Source of the DNA: Clostridiales bacterium
Lineage (GTDB): Bacteria > Bacillota > Clostridia > Saccharofermentanales > Saccharofermentanaceae
Length of the DNA: 64,000 nt
Assembly: GCA_017961235.1 (NCBI GenBank)
Contig: JAGCXQ010000032.1
Span: forward strand, 49,438-113,437
Reading direction: 5' to 3'
Below the pieces are notes generated by a model that saw only the letters and a list, made by a program, of their open reading frames with translations, ran no database searches and had not been told where the DNA came from. A program made the position numbers and the translations under genes. Positions 37,928 through 46,655 of the stretch are shown piece by piece (the first letter of the stretch is position 1; each line of letters starts with the position of its first letter).

Positions 37928-39181
37928 ATGAAAGTTTTAGTCGTAGGCGGCGGTGGCCGTGAACATGCAATTTGCTGGAAGCTGAAGCAGAGCCCGAGAG
38001 TTACGGAGCTCTACTGTGCACCGGGTAACGGAGGAATCGCGGAGATCGCGCACTGCGAGCCGATCAAGGCGACAGACGTTTCTGCTATGGTTGAGTACGC
38101 GAAGAAGGAACAGTTCGATCTGGTATTTGTAGCACCGGATGACCCGCTCGCACTCGGCATGGTCGACGCGATGGAAGCAGCGGGGCTCCGTGCTTTCGGA
38201 CCGCACGCAAATGCAGCGATCGTCGAAGCATCTAAGGCTTTTTCCAAAGAGCTGATGAAGAAATACAATATCCCGACCGCGAAGTACCAGACATTTACTT
38301 CGCAGGAGGAGGCGCTCGCTTACCTCGAGACACAGGAGATGCCGATCGTCATCAAGGCGGACGGACTCGCGCTCGGTAAGGGCGTTATCATTGCCCAGAC
38401 ACTGGACGAAGCGAAAAAGGCAGTTATCTCCATGATGAGCGAAGGTGTTTTCGGAAAGTCCGGAAGTACGGTCGTTATTGAGGAGTGCATGGTCGGTCCG
38501 GAGATGACGCTCCTGGCGTTTGCCGACGGAAAGACCGTCATCCCGATGATCACCTCCCGCGACCACAAGCGCGCATATGACCATGACGAAGGTCTCAACA
38601 CCGGCGGCATGGGCGCAGTCACACCGGGCGCGGATCTAACGGCGGAAGAGGAGAAGAAGATCTACGATACGATCGTCGAGCCGACGATCAAGGCGCTTGC
38701 GGCAGAGGGCCGTCCGTTCAAGGGCGTTATCTACTTCGGCCTGATGCTGACCAAGGACGGCGCGAAGGTCGTCGAGTACAATGCCCGCTTCGGTGATCCG
38801 GAGTGCCAGGCGATCCTGCCGCGTATGGAGAACGACCTCATGGAGCTCGTGGATGCCTGCATCGACGGCACTCTCGATCAGGTCGATCTGAAGTGGAAGC
38901 CGGGCTGCTCCTGCGTCGTTGTTATGGCGTCGGGCGGATATCCGGAGAAGTACGACAAGGGCTATGAGATCACCGGTATCGCGGACTGCGGACATCTCGT
39001 GTTCCAGGCCGGCACCGCGCTGAAGGACGGAAAACTCGTAACATCCGGCGGACGCGTGCTCTGTGTCTATGCAGACGGCGCGACGATGGACGAGGCAATC
39101 GACTCCGCGTACGAAGGCGTCAAGAAGATCTCCTTTGAAAAAGCGCACTACAGAACAGATATCGGAAGAACGCTGGGCTGA
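37928..39181 (+). CDS. purD: Phosphoribosylamine-glycine ligase
   Basis: 417 residues from the ATG at 37928, preceded by CCGGAGG. Longer upstream in-frame starts run through the promoter and are rejected. MKVLVVGGGGREHAICWKL is the usual PurD start; the ATP-grasp includes IVIKADGLALGKGVIIAQ near 140 and GEEFSL-equivalent VGPEMTLLAF; HKRAYDHDEGLNTGGMGA and VVEYNARFGDPECQ are conserved. It makes GAR from phosphoribosylamine, glycine and ATP. It is separate from the purEFNH operon with its own promoter and terminator. Confidence 0.95.
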   Translation: MKVLVVGGGGREHAICWKLKQSPRVTELYCAPGNGGIAEIAHCEPIKATDVSAMVEYAKKEQFDLVFVAPDDPLALGMVDAMEAAGLRAFGPHANAAIVEASKAFSKELMKKYNIPTAKYQTFTSQEEALAYLETQEMPIVIKADGLALGKGVIIAQTLDEAKKAVISMMSEGVFGKSGSTVVIEECMVGPEMTLLAFADGKTVIPMITSRDHKRAYDHDEGLNTGGMGAVTPGADLTAEEEKKIYDTIVEPTIKALAAEGRPFKGVIYFGLMLTKDGAKVVEYNARFGDPECQAILPRMENDLMELVDACIDGTLDQVDLKWKPGCSCVVVMASGGYPEKYDKGYEITGIADCGHLVFQAGTALKDGKLVTSGGRVLCVYADGATMDEAIDSAYEGVKKISFEKAHYRTDIGRTLG

Positions 39182-39204
39182 TCGATTGATTTTACGACTT
39201 TGAG

Positions 39205-39237
39205 AAGCTGCCTCTGGAAACGGGGGCAGCTTTTTTT
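39205..39237 (+). terminator. purD terminator
   Basis: AAGCTGCC pairs with GGCAGCTT, followed by TTTTTTT. Confidence 0.9.
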
Positions 39238-39253
39238 GTTGTCTGCGGCAGTC

Positions 39254-39550
39254 ATTCGCAATATGCTCACCTAAAACGGGAAATAGGTGAGCGCACAGGT
39301 GATTTTCGGGCGGAAGGTGGTTTTTTCGTCTGATATTCGCAATATGCTCACCTAAAATGAAAAATAGGTGAGCGTACATGTGATTTTCGAGAGAAAGGAG
39401 ATTTTTTCGTCCGATATTCGCAATATGCTCACCTAAAATGAAAAATAGGTGAGCGTACAGGTGATTTTCGGGCGGAAGGAGTTTTTTTCGTCTGATATTC
39501 GCAATATGCTCACCTAAAATGAAAAATAGGTGAGCGTACAGGTGATTTGT
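39254..39550. repeat. Palindromic tandem repeat family R1, locus a (4 copies, 81 bp)
   Basis: Copies start (ATTCGCAATATGCTCACC) at 39254, 39335, 39416 and 39497, exactly 81 bp apart; the fourth is truncated. Each holds an inverted repeat GCTCACCTA ... TAGGTGAGC around an A-rich loop, then a third half-site AGGTGA and a G/A-rich spacer ending TTTTTTCG. It lies between purD and nadD in the gap 39182-39654. The 81-bp period is a multiple of three, so an antisense reading frame stays open through it. Confidence 0.95.
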
Positions 39551-39602
39551 GAAGGGGGAGGAGGGAGCGGGGGGCAAGTGCTTTTGCGGAGGAAATTTGT
39601 AG

Positions 39603-39608
39603 TATAAT
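39603..39608 (+). promoter_or_regulatory. -10 element for nadD
   Basis: TATAAT at 39603-39608. An oligomer copy (AAGTGCTTTTGCGG, 39576-39589) occupies the position where a -35 would be expected. Transcription would begin near 39615, which decides against the TTG at 39610 as start. Confidence 0.55.
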
Positions 39609-39654
39609 ATTGGGAGTAGATTATATGGAAGACCCGATGAAGGGAGAAAAGAAC

Positions 39655-40842
39655 TTGAAGATAGGCATTTACGGCGGGGCGTTCGACCCGTTCCACAACG
39701 GACATCTGTCCATGATCCGCGGCGCGATTAGAAGCAAGAAGGTCGACCGCGTGCTTGTGATCCCGACGGGGATGCCTTGTTTCAAGCCGGCGCGCAAGGT
39801 GACGCTGTCGCCCTACCGTTTTTACATGGTGAAGGCGGCGCTCAAGGACGAGCCGAAGTGTGAGGTGTGCGACATCGAGCAGGTGTTCGGCGAGCCGAGC
39901 TACACGGTGACGACGCTTGCGAATCTCCGCAAGCAGAAGGTCGTGTCCGAAAAGGACGAGCTTTTCTTCATGTGCGGGTCGGATATCCTTTTCGAATTTG
40001 AGTCCTGGTATAAGCCGGAGGAGATCCTGAAACAGGCGTCGCTGCTATGTGCGCTCCGTCCGGGGATCGACGAGGGGCAGGCCAGAAATGAGGCGGCGCA
40101 CCTCGAGGAGAAATTCGGGACGAAGATCCGCTTTTTCAAGATCGACGGCGTGGAGGTCGCGTCCAGCCAGATCCGCCGGGAGAACGACTATGACGACGTT
40201 TCCGACGTGGTGAAGACGTTTATCGCGGACCACGACCTGTACTCCGAGGATTCTCCGCTGATGAATGTGTCCGACGATATGTACAAGACCCTCATGAAGC
40301 ACTGTTTTACGCTGTTTCACGAGATGAGCGGGAAGCGGCTGCTGCACAGCATGAATGTCTGCGTGGTGGCGACCCGATATGCGATGCGTTTTGGCGCGGA
40401 CCCCGACAAATGCGCACTTGCCGGTCTTCTTCATGACTGTGCAAAAGAACTCCCCGAGAAGCAGCAGATCGAGCTTTCGGCGAAGATCATCCACGGGTAC
40501 ATCCCTGGCAAGCAGATCTTGCATTCGCCGGCGGGTGCGGTCTATGCGAAGGAGCATTACGGCGTCGAGGATCAGGAGGTCCTTGATGCGATCCAGTTCC
40601 ATACCATCGGGCGCGAAGTGATGACGATCACGGACAAGATCGTGTATCTGGCGGATAAGATCGAGCCGGCGCGGCACTATGACGACCTTTCGGAAATCCG
40701 GCGTCTGGCGGAAAACGACCTCGATGGCGCGCTGATCGAGTGCTATCTTGCGATCCAGGAGAGCTTCGCTACTAAGGGGCAGGTGATCCATGATGATACG
40801 AAAAAGTCACTGGCATATCTGCTGGCGCAGCGGGAAAAGTAA
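39655..40842 (+). CDS. nadD: NadD nicotinate-nucleotide adenylyltransferase fused to a YqeK-type HD domain
   Basis: About 396 residues if translation starts at the TTG at 39655, which has AGGGAG 8 bp upstream and gives the usual NadD opening MKIGIYGGAFDPFHNGHL; an ATG at 39625 is the alternative. NadD part about 1-200 (HxGH motif in FHNGHL, then late VASSQIRREN). HD part about 215-390: LLHSMNVCVVA, GLLHDCAKELP, HSPAGAVYAKE, FHTIGREVMT. NadD forms NaAD for NAD synthesis; YqeK proteins hydrolyse Ap4A. The two are separate adjacent genes in Bacillus and fused in some Clostridia. Followed by rsfS, as usual. Confidence 0.9.
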   Translation: MKIGIYGGAFDPFHNGHLSMIRGAIRSKKVDRVLVIPTGMPCFKPARKVTLSPYRFYMVKAALKDEPKCEVCDIEQVFGEPSYTVTTLANLRKQKVVSEKDELFFMCGSDILFEFESWYKPEEILKQASLLCALRPGIDEGQARNEAAHLEEKFGTKIRFFKIDGVEVASSQIRRENDYDDVSDVVKTFIADHDLYSEDSPLMNVSDDMYKTLMKHCFTLFHEMSGKRLLHSMNVCVVATRYAMRFGADPDKCALAGLLHDCAKELPEKQQIELSAKIIHGYIPGKQILHSPAGAVYAKEHYGVEDQEVLDAIQFHTIGREVMTITDKIVYLADKIEPARHYDDLSEIRRLAENDLDGALIECYLAIQESFATKGQVIHDDTKKSLAYLLAQREK

Positions 40843-40981
40843 GGCGTGAAGCCGGAGCTGACGGCGCCGGGAAGATGGCAGGCGGAGCGGCCGGGGAGTC
40901 GATGGAAGCCGGAGCGGAAGATGCGGCGGAGTTCGCAGAATATTTAAAGAAAAGTGCTTTTCGCGTAAAAGAATAATTGTG

Positions 40982-40987
40982 TATAAT
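40982..40987 (+). promoter_or_regulatory. -10 element for rsfS
   Basis: TATAAT at 40982-40987. As at nadD, an oligomer copy (AAAGTGCTTTTCGCG, 40951-40966) sits 16 bp upstream in the -35 zone. Confidence 0.5.
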
Positions 40988-41019
40988 TGAATTAACATAT
41001 TTCACTTTGGAGGGTGCAA

Positions 41020-41358
41020 ATGGAGATTAAAGAGCTTGCTGATAAGATCGTTTCGATCCTGGATAACAAGAAAGCTGTTGATATTGAACTGATTCCGGTG
41101 GCGGAGAAGACGGTGCTGGCGGACTATTTCGTGATCTGCTCCGGTACTTCGTCCACGCACATTAAGGCGCTGGCCGATGAGGTCGAGTATATGCTGAAGC
41201 GCGATTACGATATTACGCCGGACCACATCGAGGGCAGGGATTCCGGACGCTGGATCCTGCTGGACTACAAGGATGTCGTCGTGCATGTGTTCCATCCGGA
41301 AGACCGCGAGAATTATAATCTTGAGAAGCTCTGGGAGATGAAGAAGACCGAGGGCTGA
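41020..41358 (+). CDS. rsfS: Ribosomal silencing factor (Iojap family)
   Basis: 112 residues from the ATG at 41020, behind GGAGG with 6 bp spacing; the GTG two codons earlier lies too close to that site. DYFVICSGTSSTHIKALADEV, DSGRWILLDYKDVVVHVF and LEKLW are the RsfS pattern. It binds ribosomal protein L14 (uL14) and blocks subunit joining when nutrients are low. Terminator follows at 41423. Confidence 0.95.
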   Translation: MEIKELADKIVSILDNKKAVDIELIPVAEKTVLADYFVICSGTSSTHIKALADEVEYMLKRDYDITPDHIEGRDSGRWILLDYKDVVVHVFHPEDRENYNLEKLWEMKKTEG

Positions 41359-41422
41359 GGGCTGGCGGTTTGAGGTCCGATGGGCGAGGGCCTGCGGAAC
41401 AGGCGAATGAATATGAAACAAG

Positions 41423-41454
41423 AAAGCACCGGGCGGGAAGGCTCGGTGCTTTTT
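41423..41454. terminator. Bidirectional terminator between rsfS and MATE gene
   Basis: AAAGCACCG pairs with CGGTGCTTT, followed by TTTTT on the plus strand and TTTCTTG on the minus strand. Confidence 0.8.
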
Positions 41455-41526
41455 GATTGCGGGAATACGGTGCCGCTTTAATGCATATGTGAATTGATGC
41501 GTTGATGTGGTTATACTGTAATGCGG

Positions 41527-42966
41527 TTAGGCGGTTTCGGTGGAGGGCGCGGGCTCCTGTTTGTCTGAAGGGGCCTGGTCGACGATGTTCTTGACCCAGA
41601 TGCCGGATCGGACGAGGATGTAACCGATCAGGCATTTGATGATCTCCATGCCTCTTACGATCGCGACCATCCATGTGATGGGGACGGAGGTGAAGTGGCT
41701 CAGGCAGAAGGCCATCGGGACGACGAGCGCCCAAGTATATACACTGTCGAAAAGAACGGTGATGAATGCGTTTCCGCCGGATCTGATGATGAAGTATGAT
41801 GCGTGCGTGTAGGCGCAGAACGGCATCGTGACGGCAGCGATCAGGATGAATCTCGATGCGAGGTGGCGGACGTAGGACGAGGTGTTGTAAAGCAGCGGGA
41901 AAACGGGGGAGATGCCCACCATGATCACGCCGAACACCAAACCGCAGAGGACGGTGACCATACGCATTTTGTTGGCGGTTTTCTTCGCTTCCTTCAGTTC
42001 GCCGGCGCCGAGGATGTGCCCCATCATGATGCCGACGGCTTCACCCATCGCAATGAAGGCAACGCCCATGAGATTCCAGAGCGTTGACTCGATGTTCATC
42101 GCAGCGACGGAATCGAGGCTTCTGTAAGAATAGCTCTGGTTGATCGTCGTCATGCCAAGGGACCAGAAGGTCTCGTTTGACATCAGCGGGAGAGCCTTGA
42201 GGAAGAACTTCATGGCAAGGCCCTTTGGGAGGCGGAAGTTCTTGAAGGCGCCGCGGATGAACGGGAAGAGATTCGGGTGCTTGCCGGTATAAACGATCAG
42301 GATGCCGAGCTCAACGAATCTCGAGATGACGGTTGCGATCGCGGCGCCGACGGCACCGAGCTCCGGGAGACCGAAGTAACCGTAGATCAGCAGGAAGTTG
42401 CCGACGAGGTTGACGAAGATCGCGCAGATCGATGCGACCATCGGGACTTTTGTGCGGCCAAGATCCTTGAGAGTTCCGGCATAGGCCTGTGTCAAACCAA
42501 TCGGGATCAGGCTGATGAGGATGATCTTCATGTAATCAACACCGATCTCCAGGGTTTCGGCGGCGTCGGCAGGATTGCCTTCGCCCTTAAGGAACAACTC
42601 GATAAGAAATGGCGAGCAGAAAGCAAAGACCAGGACGCTGATCGAAGCGAGGATCGTGTTAAAGACGATCTTGAAACGGAAGGTATTACGGATGCCTTCT
42701 GTGTCGCCTTTACCGTGGTACTGTGCGGTGAAGATGCCGACGCCGGCGGTCGCGCCGAAGATCAGCAGGTAGAAGATAAAAATCAGCTGGTTCGCAATCG
42801 CAACACCGGAAAGTGCATTTGTGCCGACCTGGCCGATCATGAGGTTGTCGAGCAGGTTGACGAAATTAGAGATACCGTTTTGCACCATCATCGGGATGGC
42901 GATCATCATCAGTCTCTTTATATATTGTCTCTCTTGAGACTTTTTATCTGTCATTAAAGATGTCAT
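41527..42966 (-). CDS. MATE-family multidrug/metabolite exporter
   Basis: 479 residues with 12 probable membrane helices in two similar halves. MMVQNGISNFVNLLDNLMIGQVGTNALSGVA at the start and GEAVGIMMGHILGAGELKEAKK in the second half are standard MATE patterns. It should exchange cations (Na+ or H+) for an organic solute; substrate unknown. Monocistronic. A second MATE gene is at 50639. Confidence 0.9.
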   Translation of the reverse strand: MTSLMTDKKSQERQYIKRLMMIAIPMMVQNGISNFVNLLDNLMIGQVGTNALSGVAIANQLIFIFYLLIFGATAGVGIFTAQYHGKGDTEGIRNTFRFKIVFNTILASISVLVFAFCSPFLIELFLKGEGNPADAAETLEIGVDYMKIILISLIPIGLTQAYAGTLKDLGRTKVPMVASICAIFVNLVGNFLLIYGYFGLPELGAVGAAIATVISRFVELGILIVYTGKHPNLFPFIRGAFKNFRLPKGLAMKFFLKALPLMSNETFWSLGMTTINQSYSYRSLDSVAAMNIESTLWNLMGVAFIAMGEAVGIMMGHILGAGELKEAKKTANKMRMVTVLCGLVFGVIMVGISPVFPLLYNTSSYVRHLASRFILIAAVTMPFCAYTHASYFIIRSGGNAFITVLFDSVYTWALVVPMAFCLSHFTSVPITWMVAIVRGMEIIKCLIGYILVRSGIWVKNIVDQAPSDKQEPAPSTETA

Positions 42967-43107
42967 TTTCTAATTGTCCAATTATATACAAGAAGAATAT
43001 ATATGTAATTTCGCGTACGTTCGAGAATTGTAACAGAAAAGAGTGAAGGCGACAATAGACTGAAAAGCTAAATTTCGGAGAAAAGTGCTTTTCGCGAGGG
43101 AGGAGGA

Positions 43108-43851
43108 TCAGGGGGCGCAGAAGGTGTCGAGGAGGGCGCTGATCTGAACGCGGAAGTAGTTCAGGGGCGGCGGGCAGTCGTTTCGCTCGTAGGTGTATAA
43201 GAGGTTGAAGCCGGGAAGAAAGCCGAGGCTGTTGTAGTCGCGGAATGTCCTGACCGTCTTGTCGACGTAGGCGGGAGCGTCCATCATGCCGCAGTGCTCG
43301 ATGATGAAGCCGAAGCCAAGCTCGCGGATGAAGCAGACGAAGTCGCCGTAGATTTCATAGTTGTTCACGGGGATGCTGGGTTCATATTTGTACTCGATGC
43401 CGAGATCGTCCAGGATCTCGGCGATCTCACGCTCGGACTTCGACCGGAAGACGATGCCTTTGTATGGGTTCGGGCGGACGATCGGCTTCGGGTTCTGACA
43501 TGGGATGAGGCTGTCGTAGAACTCCTTGGTGATGATGGAGCGGCGGTTGCGGCGCATCGCAGGGAGGTCGAGGGTGGGGACGGGGGAAAGAGAAGAGTTT
43601 TTCCATACGCTTTTCCATTTCAGAAGATCGGTCTCTGTTGATGCACGCAAATTAAAGATATGTTCCATCTTTTGTCCCATGGGCGTACAGGCACAGTATT
43701 CGTGACGTTTCCCATTCTTATCAGTATATCTGTAACACAAAACGTATTTATCTTGATTCTTGCGTTCAACCTTGAAAACTTTTGGGGTGTTTTCAAGATA
43801 GTTCATTAGATAGTTAAGTTTGAGCGCTAAATAGTTGTATGAGAAAGTCAT
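43108..43851 (-). CDS. PD-(D/E)XK nuclease-like protein of unknown role
   Basis: 247 residues. The N-terminal 100 residues (LMNYLENTPKVFKVERKNQD...) are unrecognised. From about 130, VFRSKSEREIAEILDDLGI, KYEPSIPVNNYEIYGDFVCF and FIIEHCGMMDAPAYVDKTV resemble the restriction-endonuclease-like fold in which a D, an E-H pair and the RSKSE helix form the site; the usual Lys is not obvious. It could be a nuclease or an inactive relative. It is isolated: an oligomer copy (43084) lies just past its stop and R1 repeats lie upstream of its start. Confidence 0.55.
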   Translation of the reverse strand: MTFSYNYLALKLNYLMNYLENTPKVFKVERKNQDKYVLCYRYTDKNGKRHEYCACTPMGQKMEHIFNLRASTETDLLKWKSVWKNSSLSPVPTLDLPAMRRNRRSIITKEFYDSLIPCQNPKPIVRPNPYKGIVFRSKSEREIAEILDDLGIEYKYEPSIPVNNYEIYGDFVCFIRELGFGFIIEHCGMMDAPAYVDKTVRTFRDYNSLGFLPGFNLLYTYERNDCPPPLNYFRVQISALLDTFCAP

Positions 43852-43976
43852 AGTGCACCTCTTTTGAGTTCTTTTACATATAATAGATTTTCGCCTTGCG
43901 TTTGTCTGTATGATATATGCCTATTTTTATTGGATTTACTTATATTTCGATGATTTCTTTGTTTGGTTTATTTCTA

Positions 43977-44192
43977 TTCGCAAAATGCTCACCTGTTTTT
44001 GGTTTTAGGTGAGTGTATGGGTGAATGTTGGACGATAAAGAGGCCGGTGAGCCTTTTTTTTCGCAAAATGCTCACCTGTTTTTGGTTTTAGGTGAGTGTG
44101 TGGGTGAATGCTGGACGATAAAGAGGCTGTTGAGCCGTTTTTTCGCAAATAGCTCACCTAATTTCGTTTTTGGGTGAGTGTAGAGGTGAATG
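43977..44192. repeat. Palindromic tandem repeat family R1, locus b (3 copies, 82-83 bp)
   Basis: Copies start (TTCGCAAAATGCTCACCT) at 43977, 44060 and 44142. The arms are GCTCACCT and AGGTGAGT with a TTTTTGGTTT loop, followed by a third half-site GGTGAAT and a spacer with GACGATAAAGAGGC. It is in the divergent gap 43852-44525, between the nuclease-like gene and padR. Apart from the repeats, an oligomer copy (44421) and the padR promoter, the 674 bp hold no gene I can support. Confidence 0.95.
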
Positions 44193-44461
44193 AAGGAAGG
44201 CATGAAGAAAATGAGGAGAGAGGATCTGAATTTAGTTGTGGAAACGGGGGCGATCTTCGCTGGATGAGGCTCCAGGTTAAGTGCGAAGAAGCGCCGGTTG
44301 ATGGTTTCAATTAAGAAAGAATTAAGGATTACATAAGGGATAATTCAAGTTTTTTTCGCGGGAAAAGAATAGAATTAGATCATGAAGAGAGGCGGAAAGG
44401 GCGCAGTATGAGGCGTTGCGAGTGCTTTTCGAGAAGAATAGAAAAAAGTACGCAAACAGTG

Positions 44462-44493
44462 TTGACAGAACAATATTATACGCCGTATAATAT
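44462..44493 (+). promoter_or_regulatory. padR promoter with overlapping 21-bp operator palindrome
   Basis: -35 TTGACA (44462-44467), 18-bp spacer, -10 TATAAT (44486-44491). A perfect palindrome ATATTATACGCCGTATAATAT (one central base) covers 44473-44493 and buries the -10. The ATG is at 44526 behind AAAGGAG. This is what autorepression by the PadR protein would look like. Confidence 0.85.
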
Positions 44494-44525
44494 AGCCAAC
44501 GATACAATATGAAAGGAGAAATAGT

Positions 44526-44840
44526 ATGGTCTTCCAATTAGGTTCCACATTATTGGACGCTTGCGTACTTTCGGTTTTGTCCCAGGGTGACGCGTACGGG
44601 TATACACTTACGCAGCAGGTCAAAACGGTACTGGATATTTCTGAGTCGACGCTTTATCCGGTCCTGCGCAGACTCCAGAAAGACTTTGCACTTGAAACTT
44701 ACGACGAACCGTATCAGGGTCGTAACCGAAGATATTACAGAATTACAGATCGAGGGCGTGAGCTCCACAAATACTACTTAGAAGAATGGAATAAATACAA
44801 AGAGTCAGTTGATTCATTACTGGGAGGGGATAAGAAATGA
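44526..44840 (+). CDS. PadR-family transcriptional repressor
   Basis: 104 residues. Winged helix of the PadR type: LDACVLSVLSQGDAYGYTLTQQV, STLYPVLRRLQKDF, RRYYRITDRGRELH. It probably binds the palindrome at 44473-44493 in its own promoter and is released by an envelope-stress signal or small molecule. The stop overlaps the next start (ATGA, 44837-44840), so it is translationally coupled with the DUF1700 gene. Confidence 0.92.
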   Translation: MVFQLGSTLLDACVLSVLSQGDAYGYTLTQQVKTVLDISESTLYPVLRRLQKDFALETYDEPYQGRNRRYYRITDRGRELHKYYLEEWNKYKESVDSLLGGDKK

Positions 44841-45730
44841 ATAAGGAAACATATCTGCAGGAGCTGAGAAAAGGACTTAAGATCCTGCCGCAGTATGATC
44901 GTGAAGAAGCGATCGAGTTTTATGAGGAGTACTTCGACGAGGCCGGAGTTGAGAACGAGGCAAAAGTGATCGAGGAGTTAGGTGAACCGAAGATCCTTGC
45001 CAAGAAGATCCTGGTCGATGTCGTTGATCGTAAGTATGAAGAGACGATGGCCGCTTCCTCTGGAAATGCACTTGCCGTTGTTCCTTCGCCAATCGTTGCA
45101 GGTGCCGGCGCCTCTGCCGCTTTACCGCAGGGAAATGAGATCCCGCAGGCACAGTACGGACAGACACAGGGAAGTCCGGTTTATGGTGCTGCAGGTGCTT
45201 CTGGCGATCCGGTAAACAGCGCGCAGTACGCACAGGCTCAGGGCGCAGCGGGATATGCACCGCAGGGCGCACAGGCGAACCCGAATTACGAGCAGGCTTT
45301 CAATGCACAGCCTGCTGATGATAAGAAGTCGAAGAAAGATGGTCAGCCTTCCGCGCTGAAGACACTCTGGATCGTACTTGCAGCAATCTTCGCACTGCCG
45401 CTTTCTCCGGTGATCTTCGCACTCCTGATCGTAGCATGTGTCATGATCTTCGTCGCATTTATCGTCCTGATCAGCTTTCTTATCGCCGGTTTTTCGATCC
45501 TCGTAGCCGGCGTTGGAACGAGTGTTTTCGGAATCGTTGCATTCTTCTTAAATCCTGTCGCTGCGATGGTGATCCTTGGAAGCGGTCTGGTCTGCTTCGG
45601 ATTAGGAATCTTCTTCATCATGGGATCGCTCGCGCTGATCAGACTGGTTGCACACGGCCTTGCCAAGGGATTCGGGCGCATCGTTCATAAGAAAAACAGA
45701 AAGAACAAAGCTGCCCAGGCAGTAGCATAA
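44837..45730 (+). CDS. DUF1700/HAAS-domain membrane protein
   Basis: 297 residues. N-terminal helical HAAS domain about 1-62 (YLQELRKGLKILPQYDREEA, EELGEPKILAKKIL). A long Ala/Gln/Gly/Pro linker (about 72-165) contains ASSGNALAV, whose DNA resembles the repeated linker of the Nudix gene. Three to four membrane helices fill about 175-285. The PadR-DUF1700-DUF4097 trio is common in Firmicutes and thought to regulate an envelope response; the linker length is unusual. Confidence 0.85.
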   Translation: MNKETYLQELRKGLKILPQYDREEAIEFYEEYFDEAGVENEAKVIEELGEPKILAKKILVDVVDRKYEETMAASSGNALAVVPSPIVAGAGASAALPQGNEIPQAQYGQTQGSPVYGAAGASGDPVNSAQYAQAQGAAGYAPQGAQANPNYEQAFNAQPADDKKSKKDGQPSALKTLWIVLAAIFALPLSPVIFALLIVACVMIFVAFIVLISFLIAGFSILVAGVGTSVFGIVAFFLNPVAAMVILGSGLVCFGLGIFFIMGSLALIRLVAHGLAKGFGRIVHKKNRKNKAAQAVA

Positions 45731-45749
45731 TAGTGAGGAGAATAAAGAA

Positions 45750-46655
45750 ATGAAGACGTTTACTAAAGTAGCACTGATTACTGCAGGAATTTCAATGGCC
45801 GCCGGAATCGCACTGACTGTTGTCGGCGCGGTCGCCACCAGGGGCAGGACGATCCACATGTATTATGACCATGGTTTCCACCTCGATTCTGAAGGAAAAG
45901 TTCTCGAGATGCCGAAGACAGTTGTGGATGATTTTTCCGATATCAATATCGATGTAAGCGCAGCGGATATCAAGTTTATCGAGAGTGATGAGTACGCCAT
46001 CGAGTATAAGCTCCAGGCGGCCTCGGTTACCGCAGAATCAAAGGACGATATGCTGACAGTTAGCACTCACAAGAAGAAATTTGATATCCACATCAACTGG
46101 TTCAATTTCGACAGTGAAGACTATTACGTATATGTTTATTATCCGAAGGGAGCTGACTTCAAGGATGTCATGATCGACACCTCCGCCGGCGACGTCGATA
46201 TCGAAAAAGGCTTTAACTGCAATAAGATCTCCTTCGATCTTTCTGCAGGTGATGTCAAGATCAACAACGTAAATGGCGAGCTCGATGTAGATATGTCCGC
46301 AGGTGATTTTGAAGCGACAAACTGCAAGTTCGGAAGATCGGTATTCGACCTTTCCGCCGGTGATGTGGACCTTACAAACTGCACCGTAGCAGGTGGTGAA
46401 CTGGATATGTCTGCAGGTGATTTTGATGCAAAAGCACTTACCCTGACGGCCAGCTTTGATATCGATATGTCGGCAGGCTCGGCAACGATCGAGCTTGTCG
46501 ATGGACAGAAGATCGGATACGACCTGGATCTCTCTGCAGGATCTGCCAAGATCAACGGAGAAAAGCGCGGAGACGAGTTCACGATGAAGGATGGATATGA
46601 CATCGTCCTCACCGCTGATATGTCCGCCGGATCCATCGATATCACGAACAAATAA
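45750..46655 (+). CDS. DUF4097-type beta-helix protein
   Basis: 301 residues. N-terminal membrane anchor or signal (VALITAGISMAAGIALTVVG). The body is a beta-solenoid with recurring SAGDV/SAGDF phrases at about 20-residue intervals (SAGDVDIEKGF, SAGDVKINNV, SAGDFEATN, SAGDVDLTN, SAGDFDAKAL, SAGSATIELV), the DUF4097 pattern. FDAKALT is encoded by an oligomer copy (46430). It is the outer component of the PadR-controlled module. The 248-bp gap after it holds a stem GGATCCGCCGCTT/AAGCGGTGATCC near 46711-46739 and short AAACACAT repeats. Confidence 0.85.
   Translation: MKTFTKVALITAGISMAAGIALTVVGAVATRGRTIHMYYDHGFHLDSEGKVLEMPKTVVDDFSDINIDVSAADIKFIESDEYAIEYKLQAASVTAESKDDMLTVSTHKKKFDIHINWFNFDSEDYYVYVYYPKGADFKDVMIDTSAGDVDIEKGFNCNKISFDLSAGDVKINNVNGELDVDMSAGDFEATNCKFGRSVFDLSAGDVDLTNCTVAGGELDMSAGDFDAKALTLTASFDIDMSAGSATIELVDGQKIGYDLDLSAGSAKINGEKRGDEFTMKDGYDIVLTADMSAGSIDITNK

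Noticed and set aside
39254..39550. R1 array as a CRISPR
   Set aside because: The spacers are conserved between units and the whole unit, not just a repeat, is copied; no cas genes in the window.
38636..39577. Antisense reading frame of 313 codons with 27-residue repeats (LYAHLFFILGEHIANI)
   Set aside because: It is the 81-bp R1 array read on the minus strand plus the antisense of purD; the period is a multiple of three, so the frame stays open by chance. No start site or family match.
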